Positions 52,001 to 60,923 of a DNA stretch of 64,000 bases are shown here, piece by piece. Numbering within the stretch: the first letter of the stretch is position 1; the number at the start of each line of letters is the position of its first letter. A program made the translations under genes and the position numbers. A model generated the notes under the pieces. That model did no database searches. It was not told where the DNA came from and worked only from the letters and a program-made list of their open reading frames with translations. The DNA comes from Anaerolineae bacterium (GTDB taxonomy: Bacteria; Chloroflexota; Anaerolineae; Promineifilales; Promineifilaceae), in NCBI GenBank assembly GCA_020848035.1, contig JADLAX010000050.1:1-64000 (forward strand). Direction: 5' to 3'.

Positions 52001-53965
52001 TTACGGTCTAGAAATGAAGGGCAAATAGGTGGGCAGACCATTGGCAATGACCATCAGCGTGAGCGTTTCCTGGTTACCTTCACCGTCGTCGAGAACGGCC
52101 GTAAACCCAATTGGCGTCGGCATCATCACCCCGGCATTGATTGTCACGTTATATTGAATCGTCACCGGCACCCCGGCAGGCACCGCGCCAGACCAACTCA
52201 CCTGCCCCGCCCCATACGTCGGCGTGCCGCCGCTGGCCGACAGGCCACCGGCATAGCTCACCTGGCCCGGAATCGCGCTGGTGAGCGAAACGCTGCTCAG
52301 CGTTGGCCCCGGATTTTTGAGCGTGATTTTGACCGTGACCGTATCCCCCGCGCCGGGCAGGCTGTTGTTCACCCCCAGCCAGGAGCCATCCAGCGACCCC
52401 AGCAAAAACGAACCGGTGCGCTGGTAGTTGCCCCGCCCGGTGCCCCACAACACGCGGGCATTGGCCGTGCCGGGCAGATCGTAGGCCACCACGCCGGAGT
52501 GGGCTGTGTTCAGCACCAGTTCCAGGTCCGCATCGGCGTCGATGTTGGCGATGGTGGGCGCGGCCATCGCGCCGTTCCAGTCGGTGCCGCCAAACGGCGC
52601 AGGCAGATTAATCTCGTACAGCATCGTGCCCTGGTAGTTCAGCACATGCAGCTTGCCCACGTAATTGCTCCCTTTTTGCGGCCAGGAGGCAAAAATCACT
52701 TCGGCCAGGCCGTCATTGTCCAGATCAACCACCACCGGTTCAGAGGCAAAGCGGATGCCAGGGCCGGTGTTGTCTACGTTGTAGGGCCAGTTGTGGTGTT
52801 CCGTTTTGTCCAGCCAGAAAGCATGGAGACGGCCGTCGTACGACGCAAACAAAATCTCCTTCTCGCCATCGCCGTCCAGATCCGCCACCACCGGGTTGGG
52901 CATGGCGCTTTCGATGACGTTGTAATCCTCGCTCAGCGGCGCACCAGTGTTGATCGGCACCGTCTCCCAGTTGTAGCCATCTTCGTTGAAGCGGCTGCGG
53001 TCGGCGTTAAAAATGTAGACGCCGATGTAGCGGCTGGGCGGGTAGCCCGCATTGCAGTCGTAGACGTTGCCCGTGACCACCACTTCCACCACGCCGTCGC
53101 CGTTTACGTCGGCAATGACCGCCGGGCCATCGGCAAAGTTGGTGCGGTAGCTTTCCGTGCGGGTGCCGTCGCAAGCGCCCCAGCCGCGCAGTTCAGGCAC
53201 CAGGCTTTCCCAAATGCCCACCTTGCCCCACCCCTTGCCGCCGTAGATGGCGTTGGCGGCAATTTGTGCCCCGTTGGCCTCGTAGGCGTTGATGTAGTGC
53301 ACGTCGGACGGCACGATCAGTTCGCCCTGGCCGTCGTTGTCCAGGTCGCCCAGGGCGGCGTTGTCGTTGTAGACGCCCCAGCCGTAGCCGCTGTCGTTGT
53401 TGAGCTGCGGCCAGCCGCTGCGCAGCGTGCCGGTGTGCTCGTAAACGTAGGTGTTTACCTCGTCGCCGGTAGACGTGACCACCAGTTCATCGGTGCCATC
53501 TGCATCCAAATCGTAGACAGACAGGCCGCGCAGTTCGCCGCTTTCTGGCGTGCGCGTCCAGACCTGGCTGCCCGTGTGGTCGTACACGGTGAGGGTGCCG
53601 CCGCTCTGGGCGATGGCCACCTCCAGGTCGTTGTTGTTGTCGATGTCGGCCACCACCACGCCGGGCCAGGTACGGCCGCCGGGCGGATCGACGCTCCACT
53701 GCTCGGTGCCGTTTTCGCCGTTCAGCACAAACAGGGTGTAGGGCGAGGCGATCACTTCCGGCTTGCCGTCATTGTCCAGATCGGCCACGGCGGGGGAGGA
53801 GTACCAGCCCGTTTCACACCAGGAGCTGTAGCAGCCGCCGTGCTGCCACTTCAACACGGGGGAGGAAATGGTGCCGGCTTGTACGGCCGTTCCGCCCCAC
53901 CCACCAACCGATAAAACAACAAAACCAAACAACCCAATGACAAAAATCAACCGATACGTTTTCAT
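52001..53965 (-). CDS. Exported FG-GAP/VCBS-repeat protein with DUF11-like domain
   Basis: 654 residues from MKTYRLIFVIGL after GAGGA, ten codons later than the longest frame. Signal peptide (about 1-30). Five or more FG-GAP repeats with calcium-loop pattern: AVADLDNDGKPEV, VADIDNNNDLEV, ALGDLDNDGQGEL, VADLDGDGEKEI, VVDLDNDGLAEV and ANIDADADLEL, giving a seven-bladed propeller. A C-terminal DUF11/CARDB-like Ig domain follows (SLPGAGDTVTVKITLKNPGP). Ends GLPTYLPFISRP, the shared YLP tail. Surface or extracellular; binding partner unknown. Confidence 0.88.
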   Translation of the reverse strand: MKTYRLIFVIGLFGFVVLSVGGWGGTAVQAGTISSPVLKWQHGGCYSSWCETGWYSSPAVADLDNDGKPEVIASPYTLFVLNGENGTEQWSVDPPGGRTWPGVVVADIDNNNDLEVAIAQSGGTLTVYDHTGSQVWTRTPESGELRGLSVYDLDADGTDELVVTSTGDEVNTYVYEHTGTLRSGWPQLNNDSGYGWGVYNDNAALGDLDNDGQGELIVPSDVHYINAYEANGAQIAANAIYGGKGWGKVGIWESLVPELRGWGACDGTRTESYRTNFADGPAVIADVNGDGVVEVVVTGNVYDCNAGYPPSRYIGVYIFNADRSRFNEDGYNWETVPINTGAPLSEDYNVIESAMPNPVVADLDGDGEKEILFASYDGRLHAFWLDKTEHHNWPYNVDNTGPGIRFASEPVVVDLDNDGLAEVIFASWPQKGSNYVGKLHVLNYQGTMLYEINLPAPFGGTDWNGAMAAPTIANIDADADLELVLNTAHSGVVAYDLPGTANARVLWGTGRGNYQRTGSFLLGSLDGSWLGVNNSLPGAGDTVTVKITLKNPGPTLSSVSLTSAIPGQVSYAGGLSASGGTPTYGAGQVSWSGAVPAGVPVTIQYNVTINAGVMMPTPIGFTAVLDDGEGNQETLTLMVIANGLPTYLPFISRP

Positions 53966-54033
53966 ATTTTTCCTCACAACCAACTCGTTCCACACTCGGC
54001 GTGGAATGAAGTTCAGGACGCTCTCCTCAGAAA

Positions 54034-54090
54034 ACAGGCCGCGGATTGCGCGGATTAACGCGGATTAAATCTGTGCAATCTGTGGATTTC
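54034..54090. repeat. CGCGGATTAACGCGGATTAAATC repeat
   Basis: GCCGCGGATTGCGCGGATTA followed by ACGCGGATTAAATCTG and GCAATCTGTGGA in the gap between two minus-strand exported-protein genes. Member of the family at 12158-12227. Confidence 0.6.
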
Positions 54091-55452
54091 TCATTCCGAA
54101 ACAACCAGCGGCAGGTTCACCCAGTTGGTCGGCACAAACGGCGGCGCGTCCAATTCGTCGGCACCGAGATCGGGCGCGGGGCCGAAGGGGCGCGGCTGGC
54201 CATCCACGTCGTCGCTGACTTCAGCCAGCACCATCGCCTGGTCGATGGCTGCGGCTGCGGTGCTGAGCAGGTGCAGGTTGCCGTTGGCCCCGTCAACAAA
54301 CAGGGAGAGCGGCGCATTTTGCAGGTTGTGGCTGAGTACGGCCGTTCCGCCCCGATCGCGCAAATTGTGGCTCACCAAATTGTTGCGCAGCTCAATATCG
54401 GTATTGTCGAAGCGCCACTCAATCGACGAAAACGGCGCTTGCGTGGAAACCACCGTGTTGTTAAATATTTGCGCGCCACACGCCTGCCACAAGCAGATGC
54501 CGCAGTCGAAGCCAAACTCCGAGCCAAACAAGCCTGCATCGCTGGCAAACACAAAATTGTTGCGAATGAGGCCGCCGAAGTGGTCCACGTAGCCGCCGCC
54601 CGCGCTGGGGCAGGGATTGTCGGAGTAGGTACGGCCGTCGCCACTTTCCGCCAGACCAAAACCAATGCCGCGGGCGTTGTCGCGCAGTACGTTGCGCTCC
54701 ACCACCGTATCGCGGCAGCCGCGCCACAGGTGAATGCCATGCTCCGACAGCCCGGTTTCGCACCAAAACCCCTCGATGAGATTGTCGCGAATGACCCAGC
54801 CTTCGGCCTGGTGCGCGTCGATGCCGCCGGTGTAGCAGTTGTTGCGAATGAACGGCCGTCCCGCATCCGTCAGCTCGATGTGCGAACAGGCCACCACGCC
54901 GTCATCGGGATACGTGCCATCAACCGCCGGGTTGATTTTGATCGCCTGCTCGCCGGGATCGATGAGGTGCACGTTGTAGATGAGCGTGTTCAGCGTGTCG
55001 CCCGCGTCGGTGGTCATCACGTGAATCGGATGGTAATACGCTTCGCGCAGGGTGATATCGGCCACAGTCACGTTGGAAGCCACCACCTGGATGATTTCCG
55101 TGGTGACGTAGTTGCCGTCCAACACCACCGCCGCGCGGTTGCCGCTGGCTGAGCGCAGCGTCACGTTCGGCGTGTCGAGGCGCAGGTAAACGCCATCCAG
55201 CTGGTACACCCCGTCGGCGATGAGGATGGTGGTGTTGGGGGTGGCGGTGTTAACGGCCGTTTCCAGCTCACCCACCGTATCCACCGTCACAACAGGGCCG
55301 CCAGGCGCCGGCAGCGGCGCACACGCGACCACAGACACACCCGCAGGCAGCGCCATGACCGGCTCCTCGGCTGTTCTGTGAAAAATATAACCTGCCCACA
55401 ACAAGATCAGGGAAAGGGAGCCAACCAGGCTCCAGCGGAACTGCTTCTTCAT
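54091..55452 (-). CDS. Exported right-handed beta-helix protein
   Basis: 453 residues. N-terminal signal (MKKQFRWSLVGSLSLILLW). PGGPVVTVDTVGELETAVNT begins the beta-helix; repeated short strands with Asn/Val ladders follow (GNYVTTEIIQVVASNVTVAD, GWVIRDNLIEGFWCE, DTVVERNVLRDNARGIGFG), similar to pectate-lyase or NosD folds. Several Cys suggest disulfides. The C-terminus is WVNLPLVVSE, a variant of the YLP tail. Probably a surface polysaccharide-binding or -cleaving protein; no catalytic set could be confirmed. Confidence 0.82.
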   Translation of the reverse strand: MKKQFRWSLVGSLSLILLWAGYIFHRTAEEPVMALPAGVSVVACAPLPAPGGPVVTVDTVGELETAVNTATPNTTILIADGVYQLDGVYLRLDTPNVTLRSASGNRAAVVLDGNYVTTEIIQVVASNVTVADITLREAYYHPIHVMTTDAGDTLNTLIYNVHLIDPGEQAIKINPAVDGTYPDDGVVACSHIELTDAGRPFIRNNCYTGGIDAHQAEGWVIRDNLIEGFWCETGLSEHGIHLWRGCRDTVVERNVLRDNARGIGFGLAESGDGRTYSDNPCPSAGGGYVDHFGGLIRNNFVFASDAGLFGSEFGFDCGICLWQACGAQIFNNTVVSTQAPFSSIEWRFDNTDIELRNNLVSHNLRDRGGTAVLSHNLQNAPLSLFVDGANGNLHLLSTAAAAIDQAMVLAEVSDDVDGQPRPFGPAPDLGADELDAPPFVPTNWVNLPLVVSE

Positions 55453-56040
55453 TTTTCGCTCTCACAAACGCTGCTACGGTTTAAGAAAAAGTTGGCTCTT
55501 CAACAAAAAGTGGGCTTGATAAGCGCTTTTATCAAAGATGTCGCAGATTCACCAGATTTTTAATCCTTTTAATCTGCGAAATCTTTGATTAGGAATCCTG
55601 AAGGCACACAAATTGATGTTGACCCAAAAAGTTACTCTGCTGCCAGCATAGTACCGCATGCCTACTGCGAAATCTCTAGGGCAAACGGGCTAGGAGATTA
55701 GTACCAACAATTTGATCGCCCGCCTGGTCACCAGAGAAAACTATCCGCTTGCTGCCGTGACGGTCAGGGCCGTTCACGCCGACTTCACGGTGATTTTACG
55801 GCCCACATACGGACGCGATCTGAGGCGTAGCGTATTCTATAAACGCAGCATGATGCTGCCACTCGCCATCCAATGACACACTTTGGGAAACGGGTAACGC
55901 CAAAAGAATCGTCAATAAAGGCGATGGGAAGTATGGCATTTACCCTGGCAAATCACAACCAGTAAATTTGAATATTGAAAACAGCTTGTGATTGGCGCAC
56001 CCGGTAAAAACGTCTCTGGGATGAAGATAGGAATTGATTC
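55453..56040. other. Long intergenic region before the PAS kinase
   Basis: 588 bases. It contains an inverted repeat (55531-55589). A 54-codon open frame from TTG 55712 to TGA 55876 translates NLIARLVTREN and HADFTVILRPTYGRDLR; it has no ribosome site near the start and no recognised relative, so it may be a remnant. No promoter was clear before the kinase gene at 56041. Confidence 0.4.
55531..55589. repeat. GCAGATT inverted repeat
   Basis: ATCAAAGATGTCGCAGATT (55531-55549) pairs with AATCTGCGAAATCTTTGAT (55571-55589), one mismatch in 19. Hairpin at the upstream end of the beta-helix gene. GATTACGCAGATT family. Confidence 0.7.
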
Positions 56041-57132
56041 ATGGTCATAACCCAAACCATACCAACCGGAGAGTTTTACGATCACTTGCTGGAAACGGTA
56101 GCCGCGGGTGTGCTGGTGCTGGACGACGACGGCATTGTCACCTCGGCCAACGCGGCGGCCGGGCGCATTTTAGGCTGGGAAGCCGGGCAGCTTATCGGCC
56201 GTACCTGGGCCGATCTAGATGCTGAAGGGCACTCCCTGGACCAATGTGCCCCGCACCAGACCACGCTGCGCCAGCCAGACGGCCGTTCCGTCACCGTCAA
56301 CCTGGCCATCACCCCCGTCTCTGACCACATCACCAGCACCACCATGGTTTCATTTACCCACTGGCAGGAAATTGAACAGCTCAACGAGGCGCTGCTGCAC
56401 ACTCAGCGGCTGGCGGGCATTGGCATTCTCACCGCCAGCGTGGCCCACGAGCTGAACACGCCGCTGAGCATCATCGCTGCCACGTGCAGCAACCTGATGC
56501 ACGAGGTGGAAGAAAACAGCCTGAGCATGGAGCAGTTGGTGCGCTACGTGCAGATGATCGAGCAAAGTGCCTGGCGCTCAGCGCGTATCGTGGAAGTGCT
56601 GCGCAACTACTCCTACGCCGAAGAGATGCAAACGGCCGTTACCGACCTCAACATGATTATCGAAGACGCCCTGGTGCTGGTGCAGCACCAGTTCCGCGGC
56701 GAGTTCAACATCCAGATTGTGAAACAGCTGGATGAATCGTTGAAAACGATTGTGCTGGACCACAACCGCATTACCCAGGTGCTGATCAACCTGCTCATCA
56801 ACGCCCGCGACGCCATGCTGCCCACTGGCGGTACGGTCGAAATTTGCTCCTGGCGCATCCCCGAGGATCACACGCTGGCGGGCAGCAACGGCAACGGCGC
56901 ACATCAGGAAGCGTACGCTTTTTCCGTGCGCGACACCGGCAGCGGCATTGCCCCAGAGCTGTTAAACCGCATTTTTGATCCGTTTTTTACCACCAAACAT
57001 TCGGGGAAGGGCACCGGGCTGGGGTTGTTTATTGCCCGGCGGATTGTGCAGCAGCACAACGGCCGTATCTGGGCCGAAAATAACGAATTGGGCGGCGCGA
57101 CGTTTACCGTGGTTCTACCAAGAAAGTTATGA
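56041..57132 (+). CDS. PAS-domain sensor histidine kinase (NtrB-like)
   Basis: 363 residues, soluble. N-terminal PAS domain (about 8-115: GVLVLDDDGIVTSANAAAGR and LIGRTWADLDAEGH). HisKA with the acceptor His in TASVAHELNTPLS (about 137-149). HATPase with N-box NLLINARDAMLPTGG, DTGSGIAPEL and GTGLGLFIARRI. Proline and Asn after the His are typical of the NtrB/HPK4 family. No response regulator is adjacent. Ends 40 bp from the STAS-like gene on the opposite strand. Confidence 0.9.
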   Translation: MVITQTIPTGEFYDHLLETVAAGVLVLDDDGIVTSANAAAGRILGWEAGQLIGRTWADLDAEGHSLDQCAPHQTTLRQPDGRSVTVNLAITPVSDHITSTTMVSFTHWQEIEQLNEALLHTQRLAGIGILTASVAHELNTPLSIIAATCSNLMHEVEENSLSMEQLVRYVQMIEQSAWRSARIVEVLRNYSYAEEMQTAVTDLNMIIEDALVLVQHQFRGEFNIQIVKQLDESLKTIVLDHNRITQVLINLLINARDAMLPTGGTVEICSWRIPEDHTLAGSNGNGAHQEAYAFSVRDTGSGIAPELLNRIFDPFFTTKHSGKGTGLGLFIARRIVQQHNGRIWAENNELGGATFTVVLPRKL

Positions 57133-57138
57133 ACCAGT

Positions 57139-57184
57139 AACAAGTGATAAGTGAAAGCAAAGTCACTTTTTACTTTTCACTTCC
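57139..57184. repeat. AAGTGAAAGCAAAGTCACTTTTT hairpin
   Basis: GTGATAAGTGAAAGCAAAGT with CACTTTTTACTTTTCACTTC between convergent kinase and STAS-like genes. It may terminate both transcripts; its right edge includes the last codons of the STAS-like gene. Confidence 0.5.
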
Positions 57185-57568
57185 CTCTTCCAGCAGCCAC
57201 GCCTCCGCTTTCTCAATTTCCTGGAAAATCTCCACCTTTATCGACGACCGGAACGATTTGGCCACATCTTGCAGCAGCTCAACGGTGAGATACTGCGCGC
57301 TGGTCTCAATGACGTAGGCAATCATGCCAATGACGTCATTTTTCAGCAAAAGCCGCTGGGCCTCGAAGCTGTACTCCACCCCATGACCCTGCACCACAAC
57401 GATACGCGCTGCGCCAGAGGTATCTAAAGCGCGGACAATCTCCAGAAATTTTACGGCCGTAGACGTGTCAATTGCCAGCTCATTTTGCTTGTAGAAATAA
57501 ATAAGCCCATTCGCTTGCCGGGTAAAACGGCCGAATGGGCCTGAAATTGTTTGTGGCCGTTCGTCCAT
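57170..57568 (-). CDS. STAS-like small protein
   Basis: 132 residues, alpha/beta alternation like SpoIIAA/STAS (LIYFYKQNELAIDTSTAVKF, ARIVVVQGHGVEYSFEA, VIGMIAYVIETS). No phospho-Ser motif was positively seen. Some members act as anti-anti-sigma factors or as modulators of signalling. Follows pdxT on the same strand after a 38-bp gap, with no functional link known. The SpoIIE-type phosphatase at 6696 could be a partner in principle. Confidence 0.6.
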   Translation of the reverse strand: MDERPQTISGPFGRFTRQANGLIYFYKQNELAIDTSTAVKFLEIVRALDTSGAARIVVVQGHGVEYSFEAQRLLLKNDVIGMIAYVIETSAQYLTVELLQDVAKSFRSSIKVEIFQEIEKAEAWLLEEGSEK

Positions 57569-57606
57569 CGCCCTATTGTAGCGGCTAATGGAACTTATTC
57601 AATTGT

Positions 57607-58236
57607 TCACGGGATAGATTTTTCCTGCTCTTGCCGCTGATCTTGGGTCACAAGCGACAAAAAATATTCGTGGAACCGGCTGTCGCCCGTCAATTCCGGG
57701 TGAAAAGAGGTAACGAGCCAGCGGCCTTGCTGGGCGGCTACGGCCGTTCCATCCGGCAGTTGGGCAATGACGTGGGCCTCTCCTTTGGCGGCAATCAGCT
57801 TGGGCGCGCGAATAAAGACGGCGGGGAACGGCCGTTTGTCGCCATTGGCAAACACCGAGATGTCCAAATCGGTCTCAAACGAATCCACCTGCCGCCCAAA
57901 AGCATTACGCGCCACTTCGATGTCCATGATGCCCAGCAGCGGCTGGTCGCGCCCGGCGGTGCTGCTGGTAATCTCCTTGGCCAGGAAAATCATCCCGGCA
58001 CAGGTGCCCCAAACCGGCTTGGCAGCGGCAAAATCGTGCAGCGGTTCCATCAGCCCAAAGCGGCGCGCCAGCTTGCCGATGGTGGTGCTTTCCCCACCGG
58101 GGATGATCAGGCCGTCGAGGTCATCTAGCTGCTCTGGCAGGCGCACTTCCACCGCCTCCACCCCCAGCGCCTTTAGCATGTTGATATGTTCAATGAAAGC
58201 GCCTTGCAGCGCCAAAACGCCAATTTTCATAGTCAT
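57607..58236 (-). CDS. pdxT: Pyridoxal 5'-phosphate synthase, glutaminase subunit
   Basis: 209 residues. Class I glutaminase triad: Cys in GTCAGMIFL (about 79), His and Glu in SFHPELTGD (about 177-179). IPGGESTTIGKL is the PdxT signature. It releases ammonia from glutamine and channels it to PdxS, which builds PLP from ribose 5-phosphate and glyceraldehyde 3-phosphate. PdxS is encoded upstream at 58872, separated by an acetyltransferase gene, an unusual split of the pair. Confidence 0.95.
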   Translation of the reverse strand: MTMKIGVLALQGAFIEHINMLKALGVEAVEVRLPEQLDDLDGLIIPGGESTTIGKLARRFGLMEPLHDFAAAKPVWGTCAGMIFLAKEITSSTAGRDQPLLGIMDIEVARNAFGRQVDSFETDLDISVFANGDKRPFPAVFIRAPKLIAAKGEAHVIAQLPDGTAVAAQQGRWLVTSFHPELTGDSRFHEYFLSLVTQDQRQEQEKSIP

Positions 58237-58313
58237 TTTTGCCGCGATTTTCCCGGAAACTGCCCCCTACTACCTGGGGTGGCTGTTCAACCAGTTTCCG
58301 GGAAAATGCCGGG

Positions 58314-58763
58314 CTAATTTAGTTTCTTGATAAAGTTGATTTGCCGTTCGACTTCAGTGAAGCCGAGGGCCAGGTGGCTGGCCAGGCTGACGTTGTTGTC
58401 GATGGTGGTGTCGGAGGCGAGTTCAGTGAAGCCATTTTGCCGCGCCCAGGTTTCGGCGGCGGCAATCAGCGCTTTGCCCACGCCCTGGCGGCGCACGTCC
58501 GCCTCCACAAACCACTCTTCCAGGTAAGCCACCGGGGAAGTCGTGCAGCCTTCAGCGTACTTGCGTGTGCCTACTTGCAGATAACCAGCGAGGTGAGAAG
58601 AGGAAAACGGCCGTACCGCCACCAGCACAACACCCACTTCCTCAGCCAAAATTTCGGCCATTTCTTGCTGGTGATCTTCGGCCGTACTGTCATCAAACAA
58701 TCCCTGCCGCAGCCGCAGCCACTCCGCCATGTCCTCTGTCGGATCCAGTTTTCGTACTTCCAT
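58314..58763 (-). CDS. AAC(6')-I-like aminoglycoside N-acetyltransferase
   Basis: 149 residues, GNAT fold. MEVRKLDPTEDMAEWLRLRQ, RKYAEGCTTSPVAYLEEWFV, RRQGVGKALIAAAETWARQ (acetyl-CoA motif) and ELASDTTIDNNVSLASHLAL with GFTEVERQINFIKKLN follow the aminoglycoside 6'-N-acetyltransferase family closely. Such enzymes acetylate kanamycin-type aminoglycosides; chromosomal forms may act on other amines. The gene lies between pdxS and pdxT with gaps of about 108 and 77 bp. Resistance is not demonstrated. Confidence 0.8.
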   Translation of the reverse strand: MEVRKLDPTEDMAEWLRLRQGLFDDSTAEDHQQEMAEILAEEVGVVLVAVRPFSSSHLAGYLQVGTRKYAEGCTTSPVAYLEEWFVEADVRRQGVGKALIAAAETWARQNGFTELASDTTIDNNVSLASHLALGFTEVERQINFIKKLN

Positions 58764-58764
58764 A

Positions 58765-58868
58765 GCAGTTACTGCGTAGCCGCGGATTCTTGCCGCGCTG
58801 CCAAAGCGCGCTAAGAAAGCGCGGCTACGTTCACCGAAGGGTCACCCCGTCACCTTGTCACCCCTTCA
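58765..58868. repeat. GTAGCCGCGGATTC hairpin and GTCACC repeat
   Basis: GTAGCCGCGGATTCTTGCCG (about 58776) pairs with the end of AAGCGCGGCTAC (about 58815-58828). GGTCACCCCGTCACCTTGTC follows (58839-58866). The first word is shared with 4747-4770 and the second with 2913-2935. The block lies between pdxS and the acetyltransferase gene and includes the region where their junction would be. Confidence 0.65.
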
Positions 58869-58871
58869 CAA

Positions 58872-59789
58872 CTACCAGCCGCGCGTCGCCAACTGCTCGC
58901 TCTCCGGCAGGCTGCTCACGTTGATGCCCACCATCGGCTCGCCCAGGTTCTCGCTGACTTTGGCCAGGATATCCGGGTTGTTGAAGTGCGTCGTCGCTTC
59001 CACAATCGCCTTAGCCCGCTCGGCCGGATTGCCGCTCTTGAAGATGCCCGAGCCAACAAAAACGCCGTCTACGCCAATTTGCATCATCAACGCGGCATCG
59101 GCGGGGGTAGCAATGCCGCCAGCGGCAAAGTTCACCACGGGCAGGCGGCCCAGTTCCTTCGTTTCCTTCACCAGCGCGTACGGTGCGCCGATGTTTTTGG
59201 CATAGGTCATCAGCTCTTCGTCGGGCATCAGCTGCAGGCGGCGGATTTCGCCCAGCACGGTGCGGGCGTGGCGCACGGCCTCGACTACATCGCCGGTACC
59301 GGCTTCGCCCTTGGTGCGAATCATCGCCGCGCCTTCGCCGATGCGGCGCAGCGCCTCACCCAGGTTGCGGCAGCCGCAGACAAAGGGAATCTTGAAGTTG
59401 TGCTTGTTGATGTGGTGCTCTTCATCAGCAGGGGTGAGCACTTCGCTCTCGTCCACGTAATCGACGCCAATCGCCTGCAAAATTTGCGCTTCCACAAAGT
59501 GGCCAATGCGGGCTTTAGCCATGACGGGGATGCTGACAGCGGCAATGATCTCCTTGATCATGCCGGGGTCGGACATGCGGGCCACGCCGCCATCTTTGCG
59601 AATGTCGGCCGGCACGCGCTCCAGGGCCATGACGGCACAGGCCCCCGCCTCTTCAGCGATGACGGCCTGTTCTGGCGTCACCACATCCATAATGACGCCA
59701 CCCTTCAACATTTGGGCCAACCCGGCTTTCACCTTAAAGCTGCCCACTTCACTGTGTCCATTCTGTTTGATATTTCCGTTTTCGGTCAT
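58872..59789 (-). CDS. pdxS: Pyridoxal 5'-phosphate synthase, PdxS lyase subunit
   Basis: 305 residues from ATG at 59789 with GGAGG upstream; a longer frame adds 14 residues. TIM-barrel enzyme, highly conserved: KGGVIMDVVTPEQA, EEAGACAVMALERVPADIRK, the catalytic Lys of KARIGHFVEAQI, and RTKGEAGTGD, VNFAAGGIATPADAA. It condenses ribose 5-phosphate, glyceraldehyde 3-phosphate and ammonia (from PdxT) to PLP. First gene of the operon. Confidence 0.97.
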   Translation of the reverse strand: MTENGNIKQNGHSEVGSFKVKAGLAQMLKGGVIMDVVTPEQAVIAEEAGACAVMALERVPADIRKDGGVARMSDPGMIKEIIAAVSIPVMAKARIGHFVEAQILQAIGVDYVDESEVLTPADEEHHINKHNFKIPFVCGCRNLGEALRRIGEGAAMIRTKGEAGTGDVVEAVRHARTVLGEIRRLQLMPDEELMTYAKNIGAPYALVKETKELGRLPVVNFAAGGIATPADAALMMQIGVDGVFVGSGIFKSGNPAERAKAIVEATTHFNNPDILAKVSENLGEPMVGINVSSLPESEQLATRGW

Positions 59790-59950
59790 CTTAAACCTCC
59801 GTTTTCTTTCCGCTGATGTAACTTTTTGCACTTTTTTACATTTAAGATTTTAATCATTGGCCTACGGCCGTACAAGCAAATCGGCCCTATTCTTGTACAT
59901 AAAAATCGGCTGAAGCCTATGTCTTTTTATGTAAACTAGCGAGGCGGCTG

Positions 59951-60874
59951 ATGAACAAACAAGTCAACACAACGGTCACCTACCGGCAGGGCAGTGCGGC
60001 CGACGATTTCACCACGTTTCTCATTTTTGAAGAGACGTTGGCCGATTTGGTAAGCCGCTTAGGTTTTGTCGGAGAGACCAGCTGGGGGGATGAAGCGGAA
60101 CAGGCAAAGATGTGGCAGCAAAGACGGCCGCTTTACGCCCACCTCAGCCAGACGGCCGAACAGTTCTGGGTTGCTGAGCAACATGGCCAGACCGTCGGTT
60201 TTGCCCGCAGCATTTTACGCGGTGGCGTGCGCGAGCTAACCGAGCTTTTTGTGAAGCCAGGCACGCAGTCAGCCGGGCTGGGCCGTGGCCTCATCGAGCG
60301 AGCGTTTCCCAAAGAAGACGCCACAAACCGCCTCATCATCGCCACATCGGACTTCCGGGCCCAGGCACTTTACCTGAAGTCAGGCGTATTTCCTCGCTTT
60401 CCCATCTACTTCTTTGGCCGCCCACCGGAGCAGGTGCCTTACACAAGCGATTTGCAATACCTCCCGCTGCACCACGATGAGGCGACGATAGCCACGCTGG
60501 GTGGAATTGATGCGGACGTCATCGGGTTTCGCCGGGATATCGATCATCACTGGTTTTTGGCCAACCGTGCCGGATTTTTGTATGTGCGCGACGGCCGTCC
60601 CGTGGGTTATGGTTACGTAGGGCAGGCCAGCGGCCCCTTTGCCCTGCTAACCGCCAGCGACTTCCCGGCCGTTCTGGCCCATGCCGAGAGCACGGCCCAG
60701 GCAGCGAGGTACACCCAGTTTGGCCTGGAAGTACCGATGGTGAACGAAACGGCCGTTACCTACCTGCTCGCGCGCCATTACCAGATGGATGTGTTTATGG
60801 CGATGTTTATGAGTGAACGGCCGTTGGGCAACTTCGACCGCTACATTGTCACCAGTCCACCGTTTTTTGTTTAG
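59951..60874 (+). CDS. Two-domain GNAT acetyltransferase
   Basis: 307 residues. N-terminal GNAT unit with FWVAEQHGQTVGFARSIL, ELTELFVKPGTQSAGLGRGL (acetyl-CoA loop, about residue 102-112), then a second similar half (YVRDGRPVGYGYVGQ with ALLTASDFPAVL and QFGLEVPMVN). Such tandem GNATs are often uncharacterised. Substrate unknown. Starts after GAGGCGG close to the ATG. Followed by a terminator-like hairpin. Confidence 0.82.
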   Translation: MNKQVNTTVTYRQGSAADDFTTFLIFEETLADLVSRLGFVGETSWGDEAEQAKMWQQRRPLYAHLSQTAEQFWVAEQHGQTVGFARSILRGGVRELTELFVKPGTQSAGLGRGLIERAFPKEDATNRLIIATSDFRAQALYLKSGVFPRFPIYFFGRPPEQVPYTSDLQYLPLHHDEATIATLGGIDADVIGFRRDIDHHWFLANRAGFLYVRDGRPVGYGYVGQASGPFALLTASDFPAVLAHAESTAQAARYTQFGLEVPMVNETAVTYLLARHYQMDVFMAMFMSERPLGNFDRYIVTSPPFFV

Positions 60875-60878
60875 TTGA

Positions 60879-60910
60879 GGTGACAGTCACTTTTTGAAGT
60901 GACTGTCACC
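60879..60910. repeat. GGTGACAGTCACTT inverted repeat at gene end
   Basis: Perfect 14-bp arms (60879-60892 and 60897-60910) with loop TTTG, beginning 5 bp after the acetyltransferase stop and ending 14 bp before the convergent methyltransferase gene stop. Likely a transcription end or stabilising hairpin. Relative of 51957-51988. Confidence 0.75.
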
Positions 60911-60923
60911 AGAAGGCAAAAAA

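Noticed and set aside
52154..53914. 586-codon plus-strand frame opposite the FG-GAP gene
   Set aside because: Composition is a complement artefact; the minus-strand gene has signal peptide and repeats.
55712..55876. 54-codon frame before the PAS kinase as a gene
   Set aside because: TTG start without ribosome site and no recognised relative; kept only as a note in the gap entry.
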